Of a stretch of DNA of 64,000 bases, positions 50,421 through 59,923 are shown piece after piece. The position numbers were made by a program, and so were the translations under genes. The stretch comes from Methanobacteriota archaeon. Lineage in GTDB: Archaea; Halobacteriota; Methanomicrobia; Methanomicrobiales; Methanospirillaceae. The stretch lies in assembly GCA_029547605.1 (NCBI GenBank), contig JAKPPB010000063.1:98689-162688 (forward strand), in the 5' to 3' direction. How positions within the stretch are numbered: position 1 is the first letter of the stretch; every line of letters starts with the position of its first letter. The notes under the pieces were generated by a model, which was given only the letters and a program-made list of their open reading frames with translations, was not told the origin of the DNA and ran no database searches.

Positions 50421-50910
50421 CCTGGCGCACCTGGGGGAGGCGCCGGATCCCCTCGATCACTGTGGGAGGAAAGTCCCCCTCGATGATCACCACAAGCCTC
50501 GGCTCTTCTGAGAGGACAGGGTCTGTCACATAGATCTGTCGTATAGAGAGCCCTTCTTCTGCGATGACCCTGACTGCGGCGCTGACAATTCCTTTCTCGC
50601 TTGCATCTTTTGGATAAATGGTCATCACCGAGAGGCCCAGGTGCCCAGCCACGCGCGAGAGGTCAGGTGCGACCCGCAGATGCATGAAGATACTGCGGTG
50701 AAGGGGAAGAGAGAGTATGCGCTGTGCGGTGGTATCTACCACCCTGCGGTCTGTATCGAGTGCCTTTGCCACCTGTGTAGCAGGTATCTCTATCCCGTTG
50801 CAGGTGACCCTTCCGTCGGCATTGACGCCGAACCCGTTCTCGAGAAGGAACCGCAGGACCCGGGTCTGCGAGGGGGAATCAGCAAATTCCCCAATGATCT
50901 CCGACCACAT
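50398..50910 (-). CDS. ACT-domain regulatory protein (COG2150)
   Basis: This 170-residue protein is predicted to regulate amino-acid metabolism. An N-terminal HTH-like part (about 1-85, RVLRFLLENGFGVNADG, then ATQVAKALDTDRRVVDTTAQRI) is followed by an ACT-like ligand-binding domain (about 95-168). ATG 50910 is 26 bases from the minus-strand TATA box at 50931-50941, so it is leaderless. Ligand unknown. Confidence 0.84.
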   Translation of the reverse strand: MWSEIIGEFADSPSQTRVLRFLLENGFGVNADGRVTCNGIEIPATQVAKALDTDRRVVDTTAQRILSLPLHRSIFMHLRVAPDLSRVAGHLGLSVMTIYPKDASEKGIVSAAVRVIAEEGLSIRQIYVTDPVLSEEPRLVVIIEGDFPPTVIEGIRRLPQVRQVMFQGAA

Positions 50911-50930
50911 AGTGAAGATCTGCACCCTTG

Positions 50931-50941
50931 TAATAAATATA
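50931..50941 (-). promoter_or_regulatory. TATA box of the ACT-domain gene
   Basis: The minus-strand sequence TATATTTATTA is centred 26 bases upstream of the ATG at 50910. It decides the start choice, since the longer frame to 50964 would begin upstream of transcription. Confidence 0.55.
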
Positions 50942-51078
50942 CGTCCCTGGTCAGATCCGGGCAATGACGAATAATGGAGATCACACGGTGCAGGAGAGCC
51001 CGGGGAAGGCTCCCTTCCCTTCGTCCCCTGATATGGATAACCTTATTTCGAAGTGGCATCCAAGTAATATGGCACGGA

Positions 51079-51163
51079 GCGAGGGTTGCCGAGCCAGGTC
51101 AAAGGCGCCAGCTTGAGGGGCTGGTCTCGCAGGAGTTCTTGGGTTCAAATCCCATCCCTCGCA
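51079..51163 (+). tRNA. tRNA-Leu (anticodon GAG)
   Basis: This 85-base class II tRNA has acceptor stem GCGAGGG paired with CCCTCGC and discriminator A. The anticodon stem CCAGC/GCTGG closes loop TTGAGGG, giving anticodon GAG for Leu codons CUC and CUU. A long variable arm (about 51124-51137) is typical of Leu, and the T loop is TTCAAAT. CCA is not encoded and I see no intron. A TATA-like CTTATTT lies near 51042. Confidence 0.95.
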
Positions 51164-51353
51164 TACGAACCTGATTGTCTGTTTTCTGTATATTTTCCTG
51201 CTCCAGTGGGCCAGCAGTGACATCGCACCAGTATCCAGGGGATGCGTGCCGGTTGTGCAGGAATGTATGCGAAATGTGCACTCACTTCGGGAGAATGAAC
51301 ACCCGGTGCTCATAATAGCAGGGATTATATCCCATGGCAATCTATGAACGCTC

Positions 51354-51611
51354 ATGGGAGACTTTGATCCGAAGAAGCACATAGCCGAAGAGTCGGGCTA
51401 CGATGCCAATGACAACTACGTGCGCGGGCTCAAGATGCCCGAGACGAGGTTCAAGAACATGGTCCACAACCACCCTCTGGATGAACAGAGGAGTATGAGA
51501 GCGCAGGTTGACGAGGCCGAGGCTGCGGGGCTTCGTAACTACCAGGTCAGGCATTCCAAGGGATTCTATATCATTGAGAACGGAATCGTGGTGGGGAGCG
51601 GAAGAGGCTGA
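51354..51611 (+). CDS. Small protein of unknown function
   Basis: This 85-residue charged soluble protein reads MGDFDPKKHIAEESGYDAND at the start and has a C-terminal YQVRHSKGFYIIENGIVVGSGRG. No family is recognised. The ATG at 51354 is about 28 bases after a TATA-like GGATTATAT, itself inside the palindrome GGGAT-TAT-ATCCC (51321-51333), so it is probably leaderless. Confidence 0.65.
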   Translation: MGDFDPKKHIAEESGYDANDNYVRGLKMPETRFKNMVHNHPLDEQRSMRAQVDEAEAAGLRNYQVRHSKGFYIIENGIVVGSGRG

Positions 51612-52010
51612 TTTTTCCATTCCTGCCATTTTATCATTTTTCACAATTTTCTAATCATTTTTTGGCTTTATTAATCCGGCATGCGCGGGATTGGCGAACT
51701 GCATACATCCTGTGAGAGCCTTCCCCGCTGCACCAACACCGCGATGCATGCCGCCGCCCCCGAAGGTCGCCCCTGCGGCGGTTCAGTGACTGGATTGATA
51801 TCCAGATAACAATCTCGATTCAGTGTCCCCACACAAAACAGCGAGGAGGGGATTTTTCAGGCAATGAGCTCCTGAACCTAAAAACCCCTCTTACAATTCA
51901 AATGGATATTGAGCGGGGAACCCGGTCCGGATCTTCCCACTGTCATGAGGATTACCAATAAAAGAAGATGGGGATGTCACCAGATAAAATTTGATTCGAG
52001 AGGAACTAAT
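51612..52010. other. Intergenic region with a GC-rich island, possible ncRNA
   Basis: No protein gene is supported in these 400 bases. After an AT-rich start with a TATA-like TTTATTAA (51666-51673), a GC-rich island of about 110 bases begins near 51690. It includes the stem CCGCCGC (51751-51757) and GCGGCGG (51775-51781). A TATA box followed about 20-25 bases later by a GC-rich island in AT-rich flanks is how archaeal small RNA genes often look. No box C/D or ACA elements were recognised. Confidence 0.35.
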
Positions 52011-52931
52011 TCACCCCTTTCTCCTGATACTGGCCCCTAAGGTGAGAACAGCAACCGCCAGCGCAACCAGGGCGTAAAAGGTCCCAAGTGGTGCAGTGGG
52101 CGTCGGTTCGGGCGTTGATTCGGTGGTCGGGGGAACCATTGTTGGAGTGGGAGTCACATGAGTTGTCACTTCCGTTGGTCCCGCAGTGGTAGGTGTGGCT
52201 TCGACGGGAACGTAGGACACGAGTTCCACGTTATCGATATACCCCTCGGAGAATGGCCCAAATGAATAATCTCCCCTCGTCGTAATGGCGAGGCGGTCCA
52301 TGAAGAAGAGGTCCTTGCCGACTGGGACAAAATACCCCCACAGGAGATTGCCACTCTCCTTTTCGGTCACCTTGATATCAGCGTTCCCCAGTTCCTTGTT
52401 ATACCTGACCGTGACATGGTAGGTGACATTGTTCTCAAACCAGATAGTCTTGCAGCTGGGGAGATTCCCGCAATAGGAGTCATAATAACTTGTCGTCTCC
52501 CGGAGCTGGTTGTTCTGGTCTATGACCCGTAATGTGATCAGCTGGCCGTATTTCCCGTTCTCAAAGGAGGAGAGGACATTGGTGCCCCTTGTAAAGTCCA
52601 TCTCTGAGCTTATCATGCCAAAACGAAACGCGCTGTCCTTCTGAGAGGTGAGAATTATTACGTCGTAATCGAGCGTGAACGACTGCCCGTTATATTTCAC
52701 CGGGACAAACGCATATCCATTCGTTCCACCCTCTGTTTTGAAGTGATACATCTCAAGGGACGGGTCCCAGTAGTACCGGGTCGGGCTGTTCGTGGTCCAT
52801 CCCGGGTCCCGGGAGAAATCAGACTGATACAGTATTGCCTGCTGGGTGGTCTCTGCTGCCAGGGAAGGGAGGATAACCCCCGCACCGCAGGTGAGCAGCA
52901 GAAGGAGCACGATAATTCTTCTTCCTGCCAT
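52011..52931 (-). CDS. Secreted surface protein with Thr/Pro-rich stalk and membrane anchor
   Basis: This 306-residue protein has a signal peptide (about 1-25, ending SLAAE) and a jelly-roll-like extracellular domain (about 30-245) rich in aromatic residues, resembling concanavalin/LamG-type folds. A Thr/Pro-rich stalk (about 247-282, probable glycosylation) and a C-terminal helix before ASIRRKG complete it. This is the usual plan of methanogen surface glycoproteins. The start at ATG 52931 has AGGAG upstream. The function is unknown; a sugar- or surface-binding role is inferred. Confidence 0.75.
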   Translation of the reverse strand: MAGRRIIVLLLLLTCGAGVILPSLAAETTQQAILYQSDFSRDPGWTTNSPTRYYWDPSLEMYHFKTEGGTNGYAFVPVKYNGQSFTLDYDVIILTSQKDSAFRFGMISSEMDFTRGTNVLSSFENGKYGQLITLRVIDQNNQLRETTSYYDSYCGNLPSCKTIWFENNVTYHVTVRYNKELGNADIKVTEKESGNLLWGYFVPVGKDLFFMDRLAITTRGDYSFGPFSEGYIDNVELVSYVPVEATPTTAGPTEVTTHVTPTPTMVPPTTESTPEPTPTAPLGTFYALVALAVAVLTLGASIRRKG

Positions 52932-53269
52932 TGTCACATCTCCTCTTGAAATCGTCCCCATCTGCGTTCCAGTCCATGACAGCCAGGGGGGTGTCCGGGT
53001 CCCGCGGTCGAAGGATAGGAAGCACGTGGTCGCCGACAGGACTGGATTGTAAATGAATTTTGGCCCTTATCTCTATAACAATTTCTAAATTCCGGCTGGC
53101 ATGAAAAGGTGATCACTCGCTCTCCCTGCCCGTGCAGGCATCCATTCTCTCCCGGATATCAGGAGATCCGGGAGAAAAAGCGATATAATTTATTATTCCT
53201 GGTACACATGGAGTATAAGGGGTAAATTTTTTGCGTCTTTGCGCATGCTGCGGGTGAGCGGGGGTACTG

Positions 53270-56200
53270 ATGGACGGCCAGATATACTATAACCGCGGGA
53301 TTGCTTTCCATAAGAAGGGGATGTTTGATGAGGCAATCTCTGATTATACGCGTTCCATCGAGATCAATCCGGCAGATGCGGAGGCGTATCATAACCGTGG
53401 GGTTGCGAAAGCCGGAAAGAGGGATTATAAGGGTGCAATAGACGACTATAACTCTGCGATCAGGCTCAACCCCCACTTCACAGAGGCATATTACAACCGG
53501 GGGGTGGCGTATTCTCTCCTGGGTCGGTCCGACGAGGCAATCGCGGAATTTTCCACCGCAATTGAGACTGATCCGAATTTTATTGAGGCATATTATAACA
53601 GGGGAATCGAGTATGCGCACATCGGAGAGGATGATCTCGCGCTCGCAGATTTCTCGCGAGCACTTGAACTCGACCACGAGTACGTCGCTGCCTACAACAA
53701 CCGGGGCGTGATTTTCGGTCGGAAAGGGATGCACAGAGAGGCGATCGCGGATTATACCAGGGCGCTCGAGATTAACCCCCAATTCATCGAGACGCTCTTT
53801 AACAGGGGGATCGAATACTCGCGCATGGGTCGCCTGCAGGACGCGGCAGATGATTATTCCCGTGCCCTTGAGATCGATCCTGGAAACCCTGACATACTCT
53901 ACAACCGGGGCATTGTACTTGGAAAGATGGGGCAGGCAGAAGGGGCGATTGCGGATTATCTCGCCTGCCTTGAGAAGAATCCCAGGTCTGCAGAGGCGCA
54001 TAACAACCTTGGCGTTGAATACAGCAGGCTAGGCCTCTTTGATACATCGCTTGAGCACTACACAAAGGCCATCGCGATCAACCCGCGGTTCGTCGAGGCA
54101 TACAATAATAGAGGGGTACTGTTCAACCGCATGGGAAGGTACGACGAAGCGATCGCAGATTTCTCTCATGCCCTCGAGATCTTCGACGAGGCTGCCCCCG
54201 ATATCAACGCCGGAGGAGATGAGAAGTCTGATCACGTCACTGTACAGGGTCAAGAGCCTGCAGGCGGTCAGGTCTCTGGGCGGGTCGATGATGCGGTCAC
54301 CACACGATTGCCGGAACCTGCTTTTGAACCCCCCGGCGCGGCAGTCTCCGAGACCCCCAGCGTGACCATGACTTCAGATCACCCGGGCGGGGGAGAAATT
54401 ATCCACGGCAGGACCGGGGAAGAAGTACAGGATCCCGCAATCCTTGAGCTCACACAGGAAATCAGTCATTTCCCTGATGACCCAGAACTCTACAACAGGA
54501 GAGGGATGGAATATTCGCGCATAGGATCTTCTGTGCATGCCATTGATGACTTCACCCGGGCAATAGAGATAGACCCTGGCTACATCGAAGCGTATTACAA
54601 CAGGGGAAACGAGTTCGACCGCATCGGCAGAATTGAAGAGGCCATCGACGATTATACCCGTGCCTTGAAGATCAATCCCCAGTATGCCGATGCCTGCTTC
54701 AGGCGGGGGAACGAGTATCAGAAGTCCGGGCTTTCAGACAAGGCCATATCAGAGTATACGAAGGCACTGGAGATCAATCCCGGGTTCGTGGATGCACTCT
54801 ACCTGAGAGGAAGAGAATTCTCGCGCATCGGCCTATCAGACATGGCAATCAGGGACTTCTCACGTGCGCTTGAGGTCCGTCCAGGATATATCGAGGTGCT
54901 GCTGTGCCGCGGTGAAGAGTATGCAAGGAAGGGTTTTTCTGATAAGGCGATTGCCGATTACACTTCTGTTATTTCGACCGACCCTTCGAAGAAAGAGGCG
55001 TACCTGCACAGGGCTGTGGAATACCTGAAAGGTGAGAGGCTTGACGAGGCGATCGCCGATCTCTCCCTTGCAATTGCGAATGACTCTCAATGGTCCGAAG
55101 CATACCTTGTGCGGGCCCGTGCGTATCGGCAGGCAGGAAAGCGCGAAGAAGCGATCGAGGATTCCACAAGGGTCATCGAGATCAGTCCCCTGAATGCGCA
55201 GGCATATATCCAGCGGGGCATGGACTATTCGGGCATCGGCAGAGTGCCTGAGTCCATTGCGGATTTCACCCGCGCCATCGAATTGGACCCCGGGAGTTCC
55301 GAGGCCTTCTTCCTCAGGGGACAGGCATACAGCGGGTGTGGGAAGACTGAGGAAGCTCTCGAAGACTTCACGAGGGCCCTCTCGCTGAATCCGGGGGCCC
55401 GGGAGGTATACCTTGCGAGGGCTGCGGAATATGGCAATTTGGGCAGGCACGAAGAGGCAGTCTCTGATCTCACCCGTGCCATCGAGATATCCCCTGAGGA
55501 TGAAAGCACATTCCTCGCCCGCGGCCTCCTGTATGATCGGCTGGGGAGAATGGAAGAGGCGATTGCGGATTTCACCCGTGCCATCGAGATCAACCCCGGG
55601 AACGAGATGGCATACAACAACCGTGGGAATACCTATGCCTCAATGGGCCTCTTCAACGAGGCAATCTCCGATTTCTCACGGGCAATCGAACGGAACCCCC
55701 GGAATGCCACGGCTTTTTACAACCGGGGAATCGAGTACGGGGAGCATGGGCTGCTTGAGGAAGCGATCGCGGACTTGAGCGAGGCGATTGTCCTGCGGCC
55801 GGATCTCGGCGAGGCATACTATAACCGGGGAGTTGCATATCACAAGAAGGGGATGCTTGACGAGGCGATAGCCGACTATGGCCGTGCAATGGAGTTCCAG
55901 CCCGGGAACGAGAAGGCTTACAATAACCGTGGGAATGCATATGCGGCGAAGGGACTCTACGATGAGGCGATATCGGACTTTTCCCGTGCCATCGAGATCA
56001 ATCCCGAGAACCCGACTGCGTTTTACAACCGCGGTATCGAATATGGGAGGAAGGGGTTGATAGACCAGGCGATGGAAGATTTCTCCCGAGCCATCCAGAT
56101 CAAGCCCGACCTTGCTGAGGCATACTACAATCGCGGGGTCGCATACCAGAGGGTTGAGAGGCTGAAAGAGGCGGTTGCCGATTACACGAGGACAATAGCG

Positions 56201-56671
56201 CTTGCCCCGGAAAATGACAAGGCCTGGAACAACCGCGGCAATGCACATGCGGGGCTTGGGATGTACAACGAGGCGATATCTGATTTCACCCGTGCGATCG
56301 AGATCAATCCTGAAAACCCGACAGCCTATTACAACCGGGGGATCGAGTTTGGGAAGAAAGGGCTGAACGACGAGGCAATATCGGATTTCAGGCGCGCTGT
56401 TGAACTGAAACCCGACCTTGCCGAGGCCTATTACAACATGGGCAACATCTACTACAACCGTAACCAGAACGAGGAGGCGATACGGGAGTTCGACCGGGCA
56501 CTCTCCATCCAGCGCGGGTATGCACGGGCCTACCTGAACAAGGCCCTTGCCTGCGAGAAACTCTCCCGCATCGCGGAGGCCCGCACTGCATACGAAGGAT
56601 TCCTTCGGTATGCACGCCAGGAGTCAAAGGAACTGGTGGATTTCGTCTCGCAGAGGCTTCGCGATCTCTAG
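53270..56671 (+). CDS. Giant tetratricopeptide-repeat protein (30 TPR units)
   Basis: This 1133-residue protein is built almost wholly of 34-residue TPR units of the form Y-x-N-R-G-x-x-Y...DEAI-D-x-x-RAIEINP. I count 9 units (about residues 1-306), an acidic, Pro/Gly-rich linker of about 90 residues, then 21 more units to the C-terminus. There is no signal peptide, membrane helix or catalytic domain, so it is a cytosolic scaffold. A TATA element (about 53181-53191) gives a leader of about 60 bases. Its last nine full units form a 102-residue, three-unit repeat present three times. It precedes the convergent pilin cluster; partners are unknown. Confidence 0.9.
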   Translation: MDGQIYYNRGIAFHKKGMFDEAISDYTRSIEINPADAEAYHNRGVAKAGKRDYKGAIDDYNSAIRLNPHFTEAYYNRGVAYSLLGRSDEAIAEFSTAIETDPNFIEAYYNRGIEYAHIGEDDLALADFSRALELDHEYVAAYNNRGVIFGRKGMHREAIADYTRALEINPQFIETLFNRGIEYSRMGRLQDAADDYSRALEIDPGNPDILYNRGIVLGKMGQAEGAIADYLACLEKNPRSAEAHNNLGVEYSRLGLFDTSLEHYTKAIAINPRFVEAYNNRGVLFNRMGRYDEAIADFSHALEIFDEAAPDINAGGDEKSDHVTVQGQEPAGGQVSGRVDDAVTTRLPEPAFEPPGAAVSETPSVTMTSDHPGGGEIIHGRTGEEVQDPAILELTQEISHFPDDPELYNRRGMEYSRIGSSVHAIDDFTRAIEIDPGYIEAYYNRGNEFDRIGRIEEAIDDYTRALKINPQYADACFRRGNEYQKSGLSDKAISEYTKALEINPGFVDALYLRGREFSRIGLSDMAIRDFSRALEVRPGYIEVLLCRGEEYARKGFSDKAIADYTSVISTDPSKKEAYLHRAVEYLKGERLDEAIADLSLAIANDSQWSEAYLVRARAYRQAGKREEAIEDSTRVIEISPLNAQAYIQRGMDYSGIGRVPESIADFTRAIELDPGSSEAFFLRGQAYSGCGKTEEALEDFTRALSLNPGAREVYLARAAEYGNLGRHEEAVSDLTRAIEISPEDESTFLARGLLYDRLGRMEEAIADFTRAIEINPGNEMAYNNRGNTYASMGLFNEAISDFSRAIERNPRNATAFYNRGIEYGEHGLLEEAIADLSEAIVLRPDLGEAYYNRGVAYHKKGMLDEAIADYGRAMEFQPGNEKAYNNRGNAYAAKGLYDEAISDFSRAIEINPENPTAFYNRGIEYGRKGLIDQAMEDFSRAIQIKPDLAEAYYNRGVAYQRVERLKEAVADYTRTIALAPENDKAWNNRGNAHAGLGMYNEAISDFTRAIEINPENPTAYYNRGIEFGKKGLNDEAISDFRRAVELKPDLAEAYYNMGNIYYNRNQNEEAIREFDRALSIQRGYARAYLNKALACEKLSRIAEARTAYEGFLRYARQESKELVDFVSQRLRDL
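55604..56521 (+). repeat. Tandem 306-base repeat, three copies, inside the TPR gene
   Basis: TPR units 21-23, 24-26 and 27-29 align as a three-unit block: 55604-55909, 55910-56215 and 56216-56521. Each block runs A/E-x-AYNNRGN, then TAFYNRGIE (or TAYYNRGIE), then EAYYNRGVAY-type openings in the same order. This shows duplication of a 102-residue segment rather than single-unit expansion. Confidence 0.75.
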
Positions 56672-56672
56672 A

Positions 56673-56695
56673 GTTCCGTTCTGGAACCTTTTTTT
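56673..56695 (+). terminator. Hairpin plus T-run terminator of the TPR gene
   Basis: GTTCC-GTTCT-GGAAC (56673-56687) is followed by CC and seven T (56689-56695), starting 2 bases after the stop codon. On the other strand a long A/T run at about 56742-56752 would end the convergent pilin-like gene as poly-T. Confidence 0.6.
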
Positions 56696-56754
56696 AGAGT
56701 GAGTTTGAGGAAAAACAAGGGAATTTTTATTATTCAGAGGAGAAAAAAAAAAAT

Positions 56755-58281
56755 TCAGGTTACCGTGTAGGACGCTGCGCCACCCCGGTAATCAATGGCT
56801 CCGGGTTTCACTGACAGGCTCATCTGGCCGAGGCTGTTTTCTGCAAGGTTTGAAATCGTTACCACCTGTGCAGGACCGGGGATGATCCTGCCGCTATCGA
56901 TGAAGAGGACCATATTAGAGTCTCCCGGTAAGATAGAGATGGTGAGCGTGGTCTGGAGGCCAGCATACGAGGGCACAGAGATATCGGTCGCAATCCCACT
57001 CCTGACAAGGTTGCCGTTGACGAACATGCGTACCTGGTCAAAGCGGAAACCAGCTATTCCGTGCGTATTCACATCGATAATCCCGTTCTGGCTGTTGTCC
57101 ACGAAGAGTTGCACGTTGTCTCCCCTGGAGAATTGGTACATCGAGCCGGCGATCTTGATCCAGCCGCCTTCACCAGTAACGAGGAACTGGACATACCCGG
57201 GAGAGAGTGTTCCCATCCTGCTTCCTGAGAGGTAGACCTCCACCCTCTTCGGGGCCGTTACCTGGACTGCTCCGCTCTGGATACGGGTGTTATACCCGTA
57301 CTCGTTCCCGACAGTGAGTGTCACGTCATAGTTCCCTGCCTTTGTGTAGGTATGGATCGGGTTCTTCTCGCTTGATTGACTCCCGTCACCAAAGTCCCAT
57401 GCATATGCGGTTGGCATGCCGGAAGAGAGATCGGTGAACTGGACGACCAGCGGGAGTTGCCCTGTCGCGGGGAGTGCGGTGAACTGGGCTGCCGGCAGTG
57501 TCCCCGCAGAGATAAAGCCGGTCTCGGTCTTCTGGCTGGTCCCGTACTGGTTTCGAACCGTCAGTGTAACGGAATATACCCCTGGGTTCCTGTAGGTGTA
57601 TGTCGGGTTCCTCTGGTCTGATGATGCGCCGTCCCCGAAGTTCCAGAGCCACGATGTGGGAGAGCCGGTGCTCGTGTCAGTGAACTGTACGGAAAGCGGG
57701 AGCTGCCCGGCCAGGGGGTCAGCGGTGAACCCTGCCTGGGGAGGCTGGGGGACGTACGGCGTCGTGCCGGTTGCAGGGGGAGAGGCGGGAGTTGCGAAAG
57801 TCCCTGTCGGCGTCTGAACAACGCCTGTCGGGGCAGTGGTCACAGGGGTCGGGATGGTCGAGACCGGGATGGGGGTGTCCTGGACCACGGTTGCCTGATC
57901 CGAGAAGACCAGAGTCTCGCCTGCACCGCCGGAATAGATGACCTGGACAAGGGTGGGGGCGCCGGGACCGTCATACTGGATCCGCATCGTCTTTCCGGGA
58001 GTCCATGGCCAGTCCTGGGCGTGGAGGAATGCGATGGATGACTCCGGGACATCCCGGCCGTTGATCCTCACGATGGTCCTCCCTTTCTGGAGGGCGTCCC
58101 CTCCGTCGTGGTAGAGATAGACGATGCTTCCTGACCGCTCGATATTCGCATTGAACGATGGTACAACGTCAGGCTGCGGGGGGAAGAAGATCATCACCAC
58201 CACCATCACCGCCATGATGATCACCACCGCTGCGACAAGCGCCAGTATGATATTCTTAGAGATTGCCGATTCCCGATCCAT
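56755..58281 (-). CDS. Pilin-like surface protein with two PKD domains
   Basis: This 508-residue protein has an N-terminal membrane helix just after a short head (ESAISKNIILALVAAVVIIMAVM), as in archaeal type IV pilin-like proteins. A pilin-type domain with YLYHDGGDALQKG follows (about 54-66), then a Thr/Pro-rich linker, two PKD domains (about 190-260 and 275-345, with WNFGDGASS and WDFGDGSQS) and a C-terminal beta region. It is probably a cell-surface or pilus-associated protein. It is the last of five related minus-strand genes. Confidence 0.78.
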   Translation of the reverse strand: MDRESAISKNIILALVAAVVIIMAVMVVVMIFFPPQPDVVPSFNANIERSGSIVYLYHDGGDALQKGRTIVRINGRDVPESSIAFLHAQDWPWTPGKTMRIQYDGPGAPTLVQVIYSGGAGETLVFSDQATVVQDTPIPVSTIPTPVTTAPTGVVQTPTGTFATPASPPATGTTPYVPQPPQAGFTADPLAGQLPLSVQFTDTSTGSPTSWLWNFGDGASSDQRNPTYTYRNPGVYSVTLTVRNQYGTSQKTETGFISAGTLPAAQFTALPATGQLPLVVQFTDLSSGMPTAYAWDFGDGSQSSEKNPIHTYTKAGNYDVTLTVGNEYGYNTRIQSGAVQVTAPKRVEVYLSGSRMGTLSPGYVQFLVTGEGGWIKIAGSMYQFSRGDNVQLFVDNSQNGIIDVNTHGIAGFRFDQVRMFVNGNLVRSGIATDISVPSYAGLQTTLTISILPGDSNMVLFIDSGRIIPGPAQVVTISNLAENSLGQMSLSVKPGAIDYRGGAASYTVT

Positions 58282-58501
58282 GATGCTCCACTCGAAATAT
58301 GCTCTCCATTCTCCAAACAGGCCAATTAGCTCACTGGCCCATCAGATCAGCAGGTATTTAAATTTCATCTCTCCTGACCCTATATCAATCTATCCCTGAA
58401 AAACCGCCATTTTTTGACGTGAATTAGGTGAAAGAGGGTGTCAATGGGGCAAGCGGCCTGAGAAGTGGTGGGGACACCGGCGTATCGCCAGGGTGTTTTA
58501 C

Positions 58502-58543
58502 GGCACCATCACCCTCAAAAAAAAAACAATCGTTCCCGGTGCC
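58502..58543 (-). terminator. A/T-loop hairpin after pilin-like gene
   Basis: GGCACC (58502-58507) and GGTGCC (58538-58543) flank a run of ten A (ten T on the minus strand). This lies 28-70 bases beyond the stop of the gene at 58571, where a poly-T terminator is expected. Confidence 0.45.
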
Positions 58544-58570
58544 AGAAATACGGCCGGGGAGTACGGAGGA

Positions 58571-59794
58571 TCAAAGGACGGAATACGAGCTGACCGCTCC
58601 CTGGAATACTGATCTCTCCTCGCGGTAGCAGTCAAGGGTAAGGATACCTGCCGTATCCGGGCGGAGTGAGACCAGGTGGAGTGGCGAATCGCCCGGATGG
58701 ATTGGAGCGGGCAGCCCGCTTTCGAGGATTCGGACCGAGCCTGTCCCGCCGTCGACCTCGAGGTTGAGGCTGGAAATGAGGCGCTCATATCCTGGCACCA
58801 GGATCTCCTGTGCAGATCCAGCCGTCCTCTCTATTCCGTCCACTGAGAGCACCACCCTGTCAAATATAAAGAGAGAGATGGACCCGTCCCTGATGGCGAT
58901 CTTGCCCTTCGATGGCCCTTCGAGAGCCAGGCGGACCCGGGATCCGTCGGGAAGATCGACTGTTGTGCCGCCGATTTTTATCCTCGCACCAGGTTTTGTG
59001 ACCGAAAATTCGATGAATCCTCCGTTTGAGACCACCGCCCCCCTGGAAGCTTCCAGGAAAATGTCCCGCTCCTCTGCGGGTGTGACGGAGATGTAGCCCT
59101 GGCTGATCCGGGTATGCCCGCCGAGTGAATTCTTCACCATGAGACTCACCTGGTATCTTCCCACCTCCATGTACGTGTGAAGAGGATTCTGCAGGGTGGA
59201 AGTCGCACCGTCCCCAAATGACCAGGACCATTCATCCGGGACTCCGGAGGAGGTGTCACTGAACTGAACCGCGAGGGGGACGGGGCCGGACCGCGGGGTG
59301 GCATTGAAGGACGCGACCAGAATGCCGGGAGTTGTCGTTGGAGAGGGAGGGGGCGTCTGGGGAATCGTGGTGGGGTGGACAGTGGGTGTGGGGAGAGTCC
59401 CGGGTTCCTCTATCCGGCCTGGAATCTCGGCGACCAGCAGTTCCTGCGGCCCTTTCCCGGCATCGTACATGATCCGGATTACCCGGGTTTCACCAGAAGG
59501 AGCATAAGGGATTGTCAATGCCTCCCCTATCGACCAGGGACATTCGATCCTGCCCAATCCCTGGAGATCTACTGCGACTTCATCCAGGAGGACTGAAAAG
59601 TGCCTGCAATCCAGCGATTCGCCACCGGTATGGGTAATGAGTATCTGGTCACCGGATGCGGAGAGATTGAACTGGGTAGTAATGCGGGGAGCAGGGACGG
59701 TGAAGAGTGAGATGGCAAGGGCTGCGAGCAGTATTACGCAGAGCAGGAAGAGGGCTGCGAGGATGAATTTACGAGAAGGATAACGTGGCAGCAT
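58571..59794 (-). CDS. Pilin-like surface protein with one PKD domain
   Basis: This 407-residue protein has an N-terminal basic head and one membrane helix (about 10-32). A domain with ITHTGGESLDCRHF (about 54-67) follows, matching the HTGGD motif of its neighbours. After a Thr/Pro linker comes one PKD domain (about 160-240, WSWSFGDGAT) and a C-terminal beta region similar to that of the 56755-58281 protein. The usual prepilin cleavage context is weak here, so it may be a fixed membrane-anchored relative. Confidence 0.75.
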   Translation of the reverse strand: MLPRYPSRKFILAALFLLCVILLAALAISLFTVPAPRITTQFNLSASGDQILITHTGGESLDCRHFSVLLDEVAVDLQGLGRIECPWSIGEALTIPYAPSGETRVIRIMYDAGKGPQELLVAEIPGRIEEPGTLPTPTVHPTTIPQTPPPSPTTTPGILVASFNATPRSGPVPLAVQFSDTSSGVPDEWSWSFGDGATSTLQNPLHTYMEVGRYQVSLMVKNSLGGHTRISQGYISVTPAEERDIFLEASRGAVVSNGGFIEFSVTKPGARIKIGGTTVDLPDGSRVRLALEGPSKGKIAIRDGSISLFIFDRVVLSVDGIERTAGSAQEILVPGYERLISSLNLEVDGGTGSVRILESGLPAPIHPGDSPLHLVSLRPDTAGILTLDCYREERSVFQGAVSSYSVL

Positions 59795-59923
59795 CTTTTT
59801 AAAAAAAGAGATTATTTATTTTTCGAGCCGTTCGGATAGTCTTCTGTAACATTGAGGTTGTATTAACAAACTCCTGCTTTTTCGTAATTTTTCCATTATC
59901 TATCATAGGTCCCTTATATCTTC

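Noticed and set aside
51342..51644. Minus-strand frame of 100 codons opposite the small gene at 51354
   Set aside because: The plus-strand gene has a TATA box at leaderless distance and a more protein-like composition; the minus frame has no promoter.
53159..54001. Minus-strand frame of 280 codons opposite the TPR gene
   Set aside because: It is a periodic antisense frame produced by the TPR repeat; no independent domain is seen.
53270..56671. Regular 102-base periodicity that could suggest a CRISPR or satellite array
   Set aside because: The period equals 34 codons and follows the TPR consensus in frame, so it is protein repeat structure.
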